Origin: Chara braunii
Lineage: Eukaryota; Streptophyta; Charophyceae; Charales; Characeae
Assembly (NCBI GenBank): GCA_003427395.1
Contig: BFEA01000260.1
Coordinates: 928,240-957,094 of the forward strand
Direction: 5' to 3'
Length of the DNA stretch: 28,855 nt
Shown: piece by piece, positions 1 through 9,690 of the stretch
How the letters are laid out: every line of letters starts with the position of its first letter
Numbering within the stretch: position 1 is the first letter of the stretch
Translations under genes and position numbers: made by a program
Notes under the pieces: generated by a model
Databases searched by the model: none
Told to the model about the DNA's origin: nothing
Seen by the model: the letters and a program-made list of their open reading frames with translations, nothing else

Positions 1-540
1 CCTTTCGGAGGGAAACATCATTGCAGACTCTGATATTGCCCGTACAGGCCCTAGACCCAGACTGGTTGGACTGATATCCGCCTAGACCTAGCCTATAACT
101 ACTGGGCCTCTAAAAATGCCACTTTTGTCTTCTTCTGCTCGGCCTCCGGTACCTGCACATCTACCCCTTCCAGGTGCGGTACCAGCCTACCCGCTACTTG
201 AGTGTTTTTCCCCGCTGCAACCCCTCAATGCCACGGCCACAGGTAAGTACCGGCCCTGAGGGCCCAACGAACGAGCAAGTGCCCTGACGGGCCACACACA
301 TACTCATGCCAACCAGCACTCAGACAGGCACGGTCACACACACACCCAGGCCGACCAACACTTAGACAGGCACGGTCACACACACACTCAAGCCATCCAG
401 CATTCAGACAGACATGCAGTCCAGCAAATCTGCACACACAGACTTAGTAGCAAGCGGGAAACTCAGCAGGGCATTCAATCTATGGGCAGAACTCAGAAAT
501 CAGCTGCGTGTTTCAGTCCATGTATGGACGGGTCATCACA
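1..540 (-). repeat. 3' LTR of element 1 (truncated by window edge)
   Basis: On the minus strand this begins TGTGATGACCCGTCC directly after a polypurine tract, the standard 3' LTR boundary. A second copy of the same sequence lies in the opposite orientation at 8737-9070 and lacks about 205 bp that is present here (roughly 105-310). It includes a three-unit 42-bp tandem repeat. The LTR end (CA) lies beyond position 1. A Cys-rich open frame here simply follows the 42-bp repeat and is not credible as a gene. Confidence 0.85.
317..420. repeat. 42-bp tandem repeat inside the LTR
   Basis: Units start at about 317, 359 and 401 and share the pattern CAnTnAGACAGGCACGGTCACACACACAC with spacing of exactly 42 bases. 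The inverted LTR copy carries the same 42-base periodicity near 8860-8965. The repeat therefore belongs to the LTR family and predates the split of the two copies. Confidence 0.85.
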
Positions 541-553
541 CTACTCCCCCCTC
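541..553 (-). other. Polypurine tract of element 1
   Basis: On the minus strand the bases GAGGGGGGAGTAG lie immediately before the LTR start TGTGATGACC, and about 40 bases after the chromodomain stop. This is the expected place and composition for the plus-strand DNA primer of an LTR retrotransposon. Confidence 0.85.
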
Positions 554-581
554 AAGAGTGAGGTCCCTTCGAGCGAGTAAC

Positions 582-1363
582 TCACTTTGAGTCCTCGACA
601 AACGCATCGTAAGCGAGCAAGGCAAAGAGATTCCTAGTGTACTCTGTTGCAGTGAGCTTTGCAGAGATCTTAGGTACAACGTTAGTGGCGATTTGTCGCT
701 CATATGCTTTGACAACACGCGGTGCACTGCGCAGCAGTTCCTGTTTGGAAATCCAGTACAGATCGTCTAGTGGGTGATACATGAAGTGAACCTGGTACTG
801 TCTGTTGCGTGCCTTCCCTACGTGCTGTTTGATCCTGTCAATCTCGTGCCCGCCTTTGATCGCGCGAGGGATCATACCTTCGCCATAATCGAATGTCTTA
901 GCATGTGGAACACGGGGTATGTGCGCAGATGGGCTGGCACATCAACGACGTATGAAGGGCCAAAGTGATCTTCACCAATCACATCCAACACTTCCCAGGG
1001 CCCATAATAGAGAGGAAGGAGTTTGCGTGAGACTCCCTCTTCTTCTGAGAATTCAGACATCTTGACCCAGACATAGCTTCCTACCTCAATATCCGACGGT
1101 CGGCGCTTCTTGTTCGCATGATGGATCATGGCGTGATGTCGCTTGGTCATAGCTGCAATGGCAACTTTGAGCAAGCGACCGTACTTGGCCTTGAAGCCAG
1201 GCCTGCCGGGTGTTAAACCAGCTGGCTGCTCAGGGAATAGGTAAGAGAGCGGATTCCGGATCTGCCAACCGTAATGCAGCCTGTTGGGTGTCATGCCGGT
1301 GGCGGAGTGGACGGAGTTGTTGTATAACCCGTTAACGGGATACAGCTTTTCATCCCATGTTTC
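582..1363 (-). pseudogene. Element 1 integrase C-terminal part and chromodomain
   Basis: This completes the integrase and adds the chromodomain that in chromoviruses is thought to bind modified histones and steer insertion to heterochromatin. The 1294-872 stretch carries the conserved integrase tail: HANKKRRP, then a VWV strand, then YYGPWEVLDVIG, SYVVDVP and YPVFH. A frameshift near 895 moves the rest into another frame (875-582), which shows the chromodomain-like core RQYQVHFMYHPLDDLYW followed by the helix KQELLRSAPRVVKAYE. The stop is at 582-584, just before the polypurine tract. A TAG stop at 1364-1366 separates this part from the catalytic core in the same frame. It is non-functional as it stands. 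Confidence 0.9.
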
Positions 1364-1935
1364 CTAATCCGGGGTAATCAAAGCGCGAAGAAGTTGAAAC
1401 ACAGTCTGGTTTATCTCCTCAGCCAAACTGTTGGCTTCAGGGTGTCGGCCAGATGTCATACCCAGTTTGATCCCCAGTTGAGACGTGAAGTCCTTCCAGT
1501 CAGTACTAATGAAGCGCGGATCCCGATCACTCACAAGAGTCTTCGGGGTTCCGAACTGGAGAATGTACTTATGTTGGAACTCACAGATCACTAGTTCTGT
1601 TGGAGCGTGAGGTGGCAAAGGAATTAGATTAAGGAACTTAGAGAATCGGTCAACAATCACCATGACTTGTGAGTAACCGTTCGCACTTACCTTTCCCAAG
1701 TCAGTGAACTCGATGGAGACGGACTCCTCGGGACCATCGGGAATGGGTAGGGATGTGAGTAGCCCCATCGACTTTTGTCTGCATGGTTTGATTCGTTGAC
1801 AGACTTGACATTCAGCCACAAAGTTTTCAGCAGTCCCTTTCATGCTAGGCCAATCAAACTATCTCACAAATTTGCGTACGTTTTTGCCATGCCGAAGTGT
1901 CCGCTCCGGCCATGAGCCACATCCAAAACTGCGTG
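1364..1935 (-). pseudogene. Element 1 integrase zinc-binding region and catalytic core
   Basis: Integrase inserts the element's cDNA into host DNA. The zinc-binding end is visible as CQVCQRIK at the start of the 1843-1364 frame. Its upstream His part lies in a shifted frame near 1935-1854, with a TAG just before the sequence encoding FDWP. The RNase H-fold core shows VMVIVDRFSKF, TLVSDRDPRF (second catalytic Asp) and HPEANSLAEEINQ (catalytic Glu). The place of the first catalytic Asp, normally in a DF motif, reads SIEFTDLG, so Asp is replaced by Glu. The final stop TAG at 1364 lies where related elements continue with a WDEKL-type motif. Both the lost Asp and the stops indicate inactivity. 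Confidence 0.93.
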
Positions 1936-2846
1936 CGCAGAGGCTCATGGTTGGGCACACACAAACGGTCGTGGTTCCCGTAGCGACGAAAAATCAGTCC
2001 TCCATACTGGTGAAAATCAGGCTGACTACTAGGATCAGCCCGTAGCTGCTCAAGGATGAAACTAAGCTCTGGATCCTTGGTTGTCTGCTCTACGAGCTCC
2101 TCCTCCTTTTTCAGTTCCTTCCGGAGGTCGTAGGTTTTCACAAGGCAAGTCATGTACTCAGGGTGGCGAGACAATGCGTCAGCGACTTGATTATAACAAC
2201 CCTTTTTGTGTCTTAATTCAAAATCGAAGATGTCAATCTCATGGAACCAGCGAAGCAAGGTAGGGGACAGGGTAGTTTGTTGTTTGATCCACTTCAAAGT
2301 CTCATGATCTGAGAATACTTTGAAGTGGCGTCCCAAAAGATAGTGTTTCCAGTGGTCCAACGCCGTACGCAAAGCATAGAGCACGCGCACGTAGGTGGAA
2401 GTGGCTACCTTTACGTTGGGCATGCGTTTGTCGTAGTAGTCGAGTGGCCGCAAGCCATCACCGCCGTCTTGCTGCAGCACTGCGCCGATTTCGTACTGGC
2501 TCGCATCCGTAGTGACTACGAACGTCGGTTTGGGATCTGCAATGCGGAGTACTGGGCGACTTACCAAGGCTTCCTTTAAAGCTTGGAAGGCATTTGTGCA
2601 CGCGGCGTCCCAAGAATAGGGAACATTTTTACTGGTCAACTGCGACAATGGATGAGCAACAATAGAGAAGCGGGGCACAAACTTCCGATAGTATGACGCG
2701 AGGCCAAGAAAAGAACGCAGTTCGCGAATGTTCGCGGGTTGAGGCCAATCGCGTATGACCTCAACCTTGGTTGCCTCAGGCTCCAGGCCTGCAGCAGACA
2801 ACCGATGACCAAGATAAATGACACTATCCTTCCCAAACTCAGATTT
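1936..2846 (-). pseudogene. Element 1 RT connection and RNase H domain
   Basis: This part degrades the RNA strand during reverse transcription. A long open frame (2801-1854) starts with the end of RT (VIRDWPQP, LRSFLGLASYYRKF), then RNase H with TTDASQYEIGAVLQQ (first catalytic Asp), FSDHETLKW (Asp) and VADALSRHP (Asp). The catalytic Glu region, TYERELYAL in elements 2 and 3, reads TYVRVLYAL here, so both Glu are Val and the domain should be dead. It is in frame with RT and separated from it only by the TAG at 2847. The frame is lost near 1935, before the integrase zinc finger. Confidence 0.93.
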
Positions 2847-3540
2847 CTATAAGTTCAAATGGAGTTGCGTCTTCTTGAGGATGGTCAGTACTTCCTCAAG
2901 GTGCTTGAGGTGTTCCTCCATGGACTTACTGAAGATTAGAATGTCATCGAGGTAGACCACTACGAACCGACCAATCTGTTCGCGGAGGACTTTGTCCATG
3001 AGGCTTTGGAAGGTGGACGGTGCGTTCGTGAGACCGAAGGGCATTACGGTAAACTCGTAACGCCCATCGCATATTTTGAACGCAGTCTTGTGCTGGTCCG
3101 CAGGATCGACTTCAATCTAGTGGTAGCCAGACTTGAGATCGATCTTGGAGAAGACCTTGCACCCACCTGCGGCATCAAGCAAGTCATCTATACGAGGCCA
3201 TGGATAGGCCTTCTTTCTTGTGATGCGGTTTAGACCGCGATAGTCAATACACATGCGGAGTTTGCCTCCTTTCTTTGGGACAAACAACACAGGAGCACCA
3301 AATTCATATTCGCTAGGCTTGATCCACCCCTTGTCAATCATCTCATCAATCTGCCGCCGGAGTTCCTCCAACTCGCCGGGTCCCATTCGGTATACGCAGC
3401 CCTTTGGAGGAACAACACCTTCAACGAACTCGATGGTGTGTCGGACCGGTCCCATGGGGACTCCACGTGGCTCGGCCAGAACTTCCGGAAACTGATCGAG
3501 GAGGTTTTGGATGTCTGGTGGGACAGGTGGGGGTGGGGGA
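2847..3540 (-). pseudogene. Element 1 reverse transcriptase
   Basis: RT copies the element RNA into DNA. The frame 3455-3117 shows the fingers and palm motifs: [34 protein letters not shown], and [10 protein letters not shown] with [15 protein letters not shown] at 3117-3119 falls where related RTs have the Gln of the HQI motif, explained by a CAG to TAG change. The same frame resumes with FKICDGRYEF and MPFGLTNAPSTFQSLM, then the catalytic box VVVYLDDILIFS (near 2944-2955) and HLEEVL. A second TAG at 2847 stops it before the connection. Catalytic Asp residues are present, but two stops break the domain. Confidence 0.95.
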
Positions 3541-4508
3541 TCAGCAAAGGGATCACCTACCGCAGGTCGCGTATAGAGACGACCGAATCTGAAGTAGGAT
3601 CATTTGGACCATTAGAGGGTAGAGAGATAGAGGTGCTAGAAGTAGAAGTACTAGAAGTAGGATCACTAATCGAAGTAGTAGTGGTAGTAACCGCAAAAGT
3701 AGATGGCACATGGGTAGGACGAACAAAGGCAACATACAACTGCTCTTCCTCCTTGTGCTTGCGCCATTTCTTGCAGAACTCCGTGCTTCTCATCCAAGAG
3801 GACAGGAAGCTCGTTCCCTCTAGCATCTTTGATCATGAAAAGTGACTCCTTCCACTTGGTCCATTCGCATTGGGACTGCAGCCAGGCCAAGCCAAGGACA
3901 ACGTCGAAGGGGCACTTGTCAAGAACATAAAAGTTCAATGCGTGTGTGACAGTTTTGTCCTTATCAATGGTCACAAGAGGTTAACGGGGCATCTGGTTTT
4001 CAGGCCTGAAATTTCTGAAATTAGGGTTTCGGGCTCAAATTTCATGTTTTTTTGGAATTTCGAGTTTTTGCTATATATGCATTTTGGGGCACTCTATAGA
4101 TTGGTGTGAAGTGTTGTTAAAATGACTGTCTGGTTTTCTTATAAATGGGCCTGAAAAATGGGTGCTCGGTTAATCTGCTCTCTCAATGGTAGTGCGCACA
4201 CCTTTGACTACATGCGTAGAGGAGACAACTTCTTTGTTGCCAACTTGGGTCCGACAAGGGTTCTGCAAGGCCTCTTGCTTCATCCCCAAGCCCACTTTGC
4301 ATATCCTGTGAGGTGACATAAAGTTAGCCGTAGCACCACAGTCAACCAAAACACGGAGATAGCGGTGGTTTAAGAGAAGTTTGAAAAAGATCAACTTCAC
4401 CGTCCCCTGGGCACGCTGCTGTTTCATCTCAGCCCAATGCTCCAAGTGGTAGTGAAAGTCGATCGGACCAGACTCCTCCCAAGGCTCCACATACAAAACA
4501 TTACTCAC
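3541..4508 (-). pseudogene. Element 1 aspartic protease, interrupted by a small insertion
   Basis: The protease cuts the gag-pol precursor. The N-terminal half (4508-4191) holds the active-site loop VLVDCGATANFMS at about 4326-4346, a D-(S/T/C)-G-A-T motif with Cys in the variable position. The C-terminal half (3963-3666) holds the flap-side motif FDVVLGLAWLQ. Between them lies a 211-bp element with an 8-bp target duplication (3964-4190). The two halves are in the same frame, because 211+8 is a multiple of three. After about 3790 the frame shifts into a Ser/Thr-rich linker (SDPTSSTSTSSTSIS), then back near 3580 toward RT. Confidence 0.9.
3964..4190. mobile_element. 211-bp MITE-like element with 8-bp target duplication
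   Basis: The 8 bases TCAATGGT occur at 3964-3971 and again at 4183-4190, flanking 211 bases. The two ends form an imperfect inverted repeat of about 35-40 bases: left ...AGGTTAACGGGGCATCTGGTTTTCAGGCC, and the right end read on the other strand ...AGATTAACCGAGCACCCATTTTTCAGGCC, strongest at the TTAAC and TTTTCAGGCC blocks. It is more AT-rich than its host and has no coding capacity. Removing it plus one TCAATGGT leaves the protease frame continuous, so the insertion boundary is exact. An 8-bp duplication points to the hAT superfamily; Mutator usually gives about 9 bp. The outermost bases do not match well, so the family is tentative. Confidence 0.85.
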
Positions 4509-4619
4509 CTCAGCCTTGTGTTCAGCAGATGATTGGGCTTCAAGGGAGGACTGCTGATCTGCCTCAGATTCAGTCTCCCCTGCTATAGAGTTTGCTGAAG
4601 TTGACTCTACGCCCGGTTT

Positions 4620-6318
4620 TGGTTTCCCTGCAACCTATAACAATCTTGTACCTTATGGTTTGGTTTTTGGCAATGCAGTCATACCCCCTTCTTGAGTCTA
4701 CCCCGCCAGTCATTTTCAGTAATCCGGAGGTCAACCCAAGGTTTAGTAGTTGCATCCTCCGGTTTAGGCGGGATCTTGACTCCCTTGGGAAGTTGGACAT
4801 AGTTCTTCCCTGCACTCCGATTCGGTCCCTTTGCATTGGCAGTCTTTTTAAAGGCAGTAAATTTTTCTTCTTCTTTGTTTGCATCAGAGTCATGGGCTGA
4901 AGAACAAGCTGTATCAGAGTCCTGTTCTTGCTCGTCACCAAGAGTGGGGTCATCTGCATCGGCTTCTTCTTCGGCCTCCAGCAGGTCATGCACAACAAAA
5001 CGGTTGCTGCCTTTGAACCGTCTGCCGCCCATGGGCTTTTTGCTGCCTGCTGTGGTGACGAGGTCTACAGCCTCAAGACTGACTATGTCCTTCATCAAGG
5101 TGAACCAATCAGTGTAACCAATGAAGTCCCTGCCCAGGCGATTAGTGAAGTTCGTGGGAACCGCGCTCTTGACCACGTCCAAGCAAGATTGAGCAGTTAG
5201 TTCCAATCCAGGTGTAGTGAACATCTTACTAAGATAGGTCTGCAGGCTTTTCATGGAGCCCGTCCACTTGCTGCACTTGATTTTGTCAAGCTGAATTCTT
5301 GCTCTTGTTGCAGCATGTGGATCCAAGTATTGTGAAATGAGGAGTTCCTCGAGGGAGGCAACCGGGGTGGCCTTAAGCCATCTTGTTAGTTGGATTTTAG
5401 GAATCCTAGCTCGTGTAGCTTGGACTTCTAAGAAGCCCCGAACGACTGGCTCGACATTCATTCCCATGATCCCAGACTGGTTCTCAGGTTGAGTCCCCAA
5501 AATCTCAAAATATGCCCTCATGGAGCTGATCCAGAATTCGATGTCTTCCTTGTCGTCGTACTTAGACGGTATTTGAACCGCCTTACGATCCACATAGGGA
5601 CTGGCGTAGCTGGGACCAGCACCTGCTGGTTCCAATCTTGGGGCTGCAGTCGTTGCAGAAGTTCCAGCCTCGTTGCTTGTCACAGCAACAGCGGAATCTG
5701 CACCTGTTGCAGGTCCCGGTGAGGGTGCCAACACATTCAAGGAAGAAGATACAGTAAGAGGGGCAGAGGTAGTTTCGATTGCAGCTTTAGATCCAGGGGG
5801 TAGAGGAAGAGGGTTGGCCACTTGGGCTTGTCGCAGCTCAGCCACCTCCTTTGTCAATTCATGGTACCTGCGGGTCATATCAGTCAGATCATCTTGAATG
5901 TCTGAAACTTTGCAAAGACTTCAGCGATCTGAGTGGTATGATCCTCAAGGTTCCTGACTTGAACAAGGGTGGTGGGTATAGACTGCAACTGTTCCCCACA
6001 CTACTCTTCAGTCAGTGGGGGAACAGTCTCTAGGATGGCCACCTGCCTTTTCAGCAAGGTCTCCTTCCTCTCCTTCTCTACCTCCTGTTCCCTTTTGATT
6101 GCACTATCTAGGAGTGCTTGTAGATATGGTTTTTTGGCATCACTGGCTGCATCTAACAAGGCCCGCCATTGAACTGAAGTTAGCTGAGCCATTATTGGAC
6201 CGTTAGTGTTGACAGGTGGGTCAGAGAGTCGCAAGTCAGCAAAAGAATCAATTAGACTCTCAAGAGGTTCACTCTCCCTCCACTTGGACGAACACTCCTT
6301 TTCCCAGTCCTTGCCCAC
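4620..6318 (-). pseudogene. Element 1 gag (capsid-nucleocapsid) remnant
   Basis: Gag forms the particle that packages the RNA. The first part (6318-6001) contains MAQLTSVQWRALLDAASDA and a charged helix rich in Lys and Glu, ending at a TAG. A frameshift near 5910 leads into the main frame 5878-4679. That frame has a short coiled-coil start (YHELTKEVAELRQ), a Pro/Ser/Ala/Thr linker and a capsid-like region (IEFWISSMRAYFEILG, then LDPHAATRARIQLDKIK, then LEAVDLV). An acidic tail follows. The stop at 4679-4681 falls exactly at the first Cys position of a CCHC zinc knuckle: beyond it the same frame reads LHC, QKPN, H, KVQD, C. The real start is uncertain; the Met at about 6195 is an alternative. 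Confidence 0.82.
4639..4681 (-). other. CCHC zinc knuckle with a stop at its first Cys
   Basis: In the gag frame, the codons after the TGA at 4679-4681 give a C-x4-H-x4-C pattern, and the TGA itself occupies the position of the first Cys of C-x2-C. A TGC or TGT codon changed at its third base would give this. The knuckle would bind RNA in an intact gag. Confidence 0.7.
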
Positions 6319-7720
6319 TTCAGACAGTCACTTTCCCTCTCTCCCTTTTCTCTCTCCCTCCTCTCTCTCTCTTCTTTTTGGCTGCGAGTCTCCACGGGCA
6401 TCGAAAATAAACTCTGAGAAACAAATTAAAAAGCTCAGAGAAGAGAAGGTAAAACTCCTTGCCGGAGTGGCATTTCATTTGGAAGAAGAGAGCAGCAGAC
6501 TAAAGAAAAACAAACAACTTCAAACGAGAGGTCTGGTCCAGCGACCCTGTTTGATCAGACTACATACGAGGTCCTCTCAAGTCCAGTCTGACCAGATCCG
6601 TGACCGTACAGCAAACCAGACAACGAGTGACTAAATGCAACAATGGAGAATTGAGTGGTGTATAGGGTGCGAGTCAAGCCACGGACAGTGCAATCCAAAA
6701 GACATGCGAAACGTCTCAGCCAAGATCCCCTCGACAGTGGGTGTCCTAATCCAAGAAGAATGAACTCGTATCCCAGCCAAGAAGACCAGAGGTCAATGCC
6801 TAACCGATTTGGGTCCAGAGGCTCTTCTTGTTTGGGCTCGGTCCCGCTGGGTCCCAGGGGTCCCACGTAGGTCTCAACCAGGTCCCAACCAGGTCCCAAC
6901 CAAGAGGAGTTCCACATGAACTTAGTTCAGTCTCTACTGCACTGAAAAACGAAATTTCAACTTCTGGCAGAACCTACAGACTACAACCGTTCAGAGATGA
7001 AAAGACAAAGCACTGTAGAAAGACTCGGCATTTAGGTCAAGATACTTCATTTTCCATCCATCAGGTGAGTAGGTAGATCACATGCATTCAACGACACAAT
7101 CAAGATCACAGAGGAGTAGGAAAAGAAACCCAGAGTACCCCAGCAGGACAATCAATACCATACACACATACATGGGCATCGCGTATTTGCACGACACTTA
7201 CCTGAGTGGCCTTGAGCTTCGAGATGAATAGAACTCACCCCCCCTCTCATGTGGTCCTCCTGACCCCTCTAACGCTACCCCTACACTAGTGTCCTATCTC
7301 CTAGGAGGGTCTGACTCCAACACCGAAGTGCAACGCCGGATCCCCCGTCGCTGCTGAAGACCAAAGTAGCGACTTGCAGTCCGTAGATGCTGAGTGGCCG
7401 CTGACCCTCAAGCTCGCCTACTTGAGGGCAGCCCTTAAGTTGCCAAGTGTCTCCCTTGAATCAGATTCCAGGTGCGAGTGCCTCTCACTGTCGCCTCTCT
7501 CAAATCGCCGCATGAAGTCTCCTCGAAATGTCTCGCCACCCTAATCTCACTCTCAAGCAACCTGGTTAGGTTCTATGTCGAACCCACATGAACTAACTAG
7601 GTGGGGGCAGCTTCCCTTAGCCACGCTGCCCCACTTCCCTCAACCAACCAACCCTAAGTGTTGCCCTCAACAACTTAGGTTAGGGTTAGGGCAGCAAAGT
7701 CAACTCTCACCAGCAAGTAG
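6319..7720 (-). other. Element 1 leader between primer binding site and gag
   Basis: About 1.4 kb without recognisable protein coding. On the plus strand it has a pyrimidine-rich run at 6330-6375, three copies of AGGTCCCAACC-like bases near 6870-6902, and a block at 7000-7250 with no clear feature. Close to the primer binding site are two potential hairpins, at 7601-7634 and 7650-7681. A short TTAGG/TTAGGG run at 7675-7691 is one arm-plus-extension of the second hairpin, not a telomere array. Confidence 0.6.
7601..7681. other. Two adjacent hairpins near the primer binding site
   Basis: GTGGGGGCAGC at 7601-7611 pairs with GCTGCCCCAC at 7625-7634 with one bulged G and a 13-base loop. AACCCTAAGTGTTG at 7650-7663 pairs with CAACAACTTAGGTT at 7668-7681 with two bulges and a CCCT loop. 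They would fold in the element's RNA as well as in DNA. Their place just downstream of the primer binding site is where retroelement RNAs often carry packaging or dimerisation structures; that role is inference. Confidence 0.5.
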
Positions 7721-7738
7721 AATCCGCTTTGATACCAA
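7721..7738 (-). other. Primer binding site (initiator Met tRNA type)
   Basis: On the minus strand this reads TTGGTATCAAAGCGGATT, close to the plant LTR element site TGGTATCAGAGC that pairs with the 3' end of initiator Met tRNA. It directly follows bases ending CATAACA, a proper LTR end in CA. Reverse transcription would start here. Confidence 0.85.
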
Positions 7739-8736
7739 TGTTATGATCCTGGCCAATTTCAAGATACACATCCACCGGAAAGTACAATGCCATCCAATTG
7801 CAGAAAGAAATGATTGAACTTGAGAGGAGAGAGAGAGAGGATTAGAAGAAGAAGAAGAAGATGTACACCAGCAAAGACAATGACAAGGCTGTTATTCTTC
7901 GCCCAACAATCTCCTCCTCCTTATCTCCCCCTTCTCGTATTCATACAAGAAATAATAGTACAATGTTGAATGACTGAACCAGAATCAATGTCCGACTCCC
8001 TCTTCTACTGCAGGTATCATTGAAGGTCCACAATAGCCATGGCCGCCTCTCCCACTCTTCACTCTCATAGGCCGAGGCTATGGTGGACTATTGGGCTCTG
8101 CTCAGATGCCCAAAGGACAACCCAAAGCACCTATGGCTGCTCTAGCTCAGGCCGCCATGCCTGCCCCTGCCCCGAAGCTTCTTGGTGTAGCTCTCCCCAG
8201 CTGGGGACTCCCTGCTGCAACGCCCACCAAGGTGATGAAGATGGCTGCCACCATAGCCAAGTAAGTACCCCCCTTCCTTCTTCCTCCTCCTTCCTCCCTC
8301 GTGTCCTTCTTCTTCGGAAGGTGAAGGGCGCTGTGTGGGATGACAAGGGAGAGTGAGGAAGGAGAGAGAGAGACGTACCTGGTGGAGAGGAGGTCGGCAT
8401 TGGTGTTGACGTCATCACTTGCTGGTCGTCAAGTCATCTGGTTGCTTCCATGCTGTAGTTGTAGTGATAGGCTGTAGAGTAGATAGGGCGCCTGGCGCCA
8501 TTCAAGAGAGAGAGCTACATTGGGTTATGTTGTTGGTGTTGCCCAATTGGGCTTGGACATTAACTCACGATTCTGCTGTATCGTTCTCAATGGATGGTGG
8601 TCTGGGTTCCAATGTGCTATCTGCTCTTGCTTTGACTACTTGGACTGCAGGGTGATTTGCAAGTTGGATTTCTGTGCTTCGTCCACATTCATGTTCCTTG
8701 CACTCGTTTGTTGTGAAAATTTGACTTTTTTTCCAT
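7739..8736 (-). repeat. 5' LTR-like block preceding the primer binding site
   Basis: This ends ...CCAGGATCATAACA on the minus strand, right at the primer binding site, so its end behaves as a U5 end. Within it are AATAATAGTAC-like bases near 7950 (minus strand ...TACTATTATTTC), GA and GAA microsatellites at 7826-7862, and a CT-rich run at 8276-8320. The part 8300-8736 is an inverted, diverged copy of 11840-12330. On the minus strand its first bases (from 8736) are not TGTGATG, unlike the 3' LTR of element 1. Either the 5' LTR was rearranged or this end belongs to a different family. The only open frames have simple or proline/serine-rich composition. Confidence 0.6.
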
Positions 8737-9070
8737 TGTGATGACCCGTCCATACATGGACTGAAACACTCAGCTGATTTCTGAGTTCTGCCCATAGATT
8801 GAATGCCCTGCTGAGTTTCCCGCTTGCTACTAAGTCTGTGTGTGCACGTTTGCTGGACTTCATGTCTGTCGGAATGCTGGATGGCCTGAGTGTGTGTGTG
8901 ACCATGCCTGTCTGAGTGTTGGTCAGCCTGGGTGTGTGTGTGACCGTGCCTGTCTGAGTGCTGGCCCAGTAGTTGTAGGCTAGGTCTAGGCGGATATCAG
9001 TCCAACCAGTCTGGGTCTAGGGCCTGTACGGGCAATATCGGAGTCGGCAATGATGTTTCCCTCCGAAAGG
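8737..9070 (+). repeat. Inverted copy of the element 1 LTR head
   Basis: This begins TGTGATGACCCGTCCATACA and ends CTCCGAAAGG, the reverse complement of 540 down to 1, except for about 205 bases missing between GAGTGCTGG and CCCAGTAG near 8965. It contains two to three 42-bp units (a unit phase at about 8901 and 8943). Together the two copies form a long imperfect inverted repeat around element 1. The start lies head to head with the minus-strand repeat that ends at 8736. Confidence 0.85.
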
Positions 9071-9242
9071 GAGGAGGTATCGGTTGCTTGGGAGGCGAGT
9101 GGCCTGGAAGTCACCGCCCAAGAGGCAAAGCCTGCCTTCTCTCAGCCTAGCGCAGCGCCGCACCTCGCAATGCAACAGCGTGCCGGCCTTGCTCGCAATG
9201 GCCAAGATGCCTGCCCACTCGCCCGCTCTGCCTATATGCCAG

Positions 9243-9690
9243 TGTTGCGTGTGGGTGGTCTACCTTGAGCCTGAGCCTGGGCCCCAGTGCCTGCACCCAG
9301 GCCCAATGCGGATGGGCCCCAGGTAATACAGTTGCGCCCCTTATGCTAGGGCCGCTGTCCAGATTCAGGCCCCGTACCGGTTTCCCATTGGCTTCCTCGG
9401 CCTCTACGACGAAATACTGCTTTTCCATAGGCCAGGGACCAATGTGTGATGTGTCGGCCTCCCAGACTGTAGCCCAGGGCTCAACCAACCCCGGCCCTGG
9501 GCTCAACTGCCTTTGCAGGAGTCGGAGGCTCACGATGCACTCCAACCAACTGGTGTGCGGCAACTGTCTGATACCCACTTTGGGAAATGCTGAATGAGGG
9601 CCTCTCGTGGATATTCTGGCCCGCCTTCACTTAGGGCGGGCACGAGGCTTGCTGGGGGCCTACGCCCAGAACATATGTATGTCGGCAAGG
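9243..9690 (-). repeat. LTR-like repeat E, copy 1 (solo or partner LTR)
   Basis: Direct diverged copy of 12470-12938, offset about 3242 bases in the conserved core, for example CCTTCACTTAGGGCGGGCAC at 9624 and 12866. The second copy follows the polypurine tract of element 2, so the repeat is probably that family's LTR and reads on the minus strand. Its limits are approximate. No polypurine tract is visible before this copy. The interval 9071-9242 between this and the previous repeat shows nothing I recognise. Confidence 0.65.

Larger units (their letters stand above)
1..8736 (-). mobile_element. Element 1: near-complete degenerate Ty3/gypsy chromovirus
   Basis: Read on the minus strand, the order is LTR-like block, primer binding site, leader, gag, protease, RT, RNase H, integrase, chromodomain, polypurine tract and 3' LTR. 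That order, with integrase after RNase H and a chromodomain at the integrase tail, defines the chromovirus branch of Ty3/gypsy. The 3' LTR runs off the left edge of the window, so its terminus and any target duplication cannot be seen. The element is inactive: there are stops in gag, RT and integrase, several frameshifts, and an inserted small element in the protease. The 5' LTR does not begin with the same bases as the 3' LTR in the expected orientation, so the 5' end is rearranged or comes from another element. Confidence 0.93.

Noticed and set aside
225-437. Cys-rich open frame with 14-residue repeats
   Set aside because: It follows the 42-bp LTR tandem repeat and has no start or family support.
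7675-7691. Telomere-like TTAGGTTAGGGTTAGGG
   Set aside because: Only about three units, and it forms one arm of a local hairpin in a retrotransposon leader.
8039-8418. Overlapping open frames on both strands
   Set aside because: Low-complexity Ser/Pro or Glu/Arg composition from CT- and GA-rich DNA, inside an LTR-like block.
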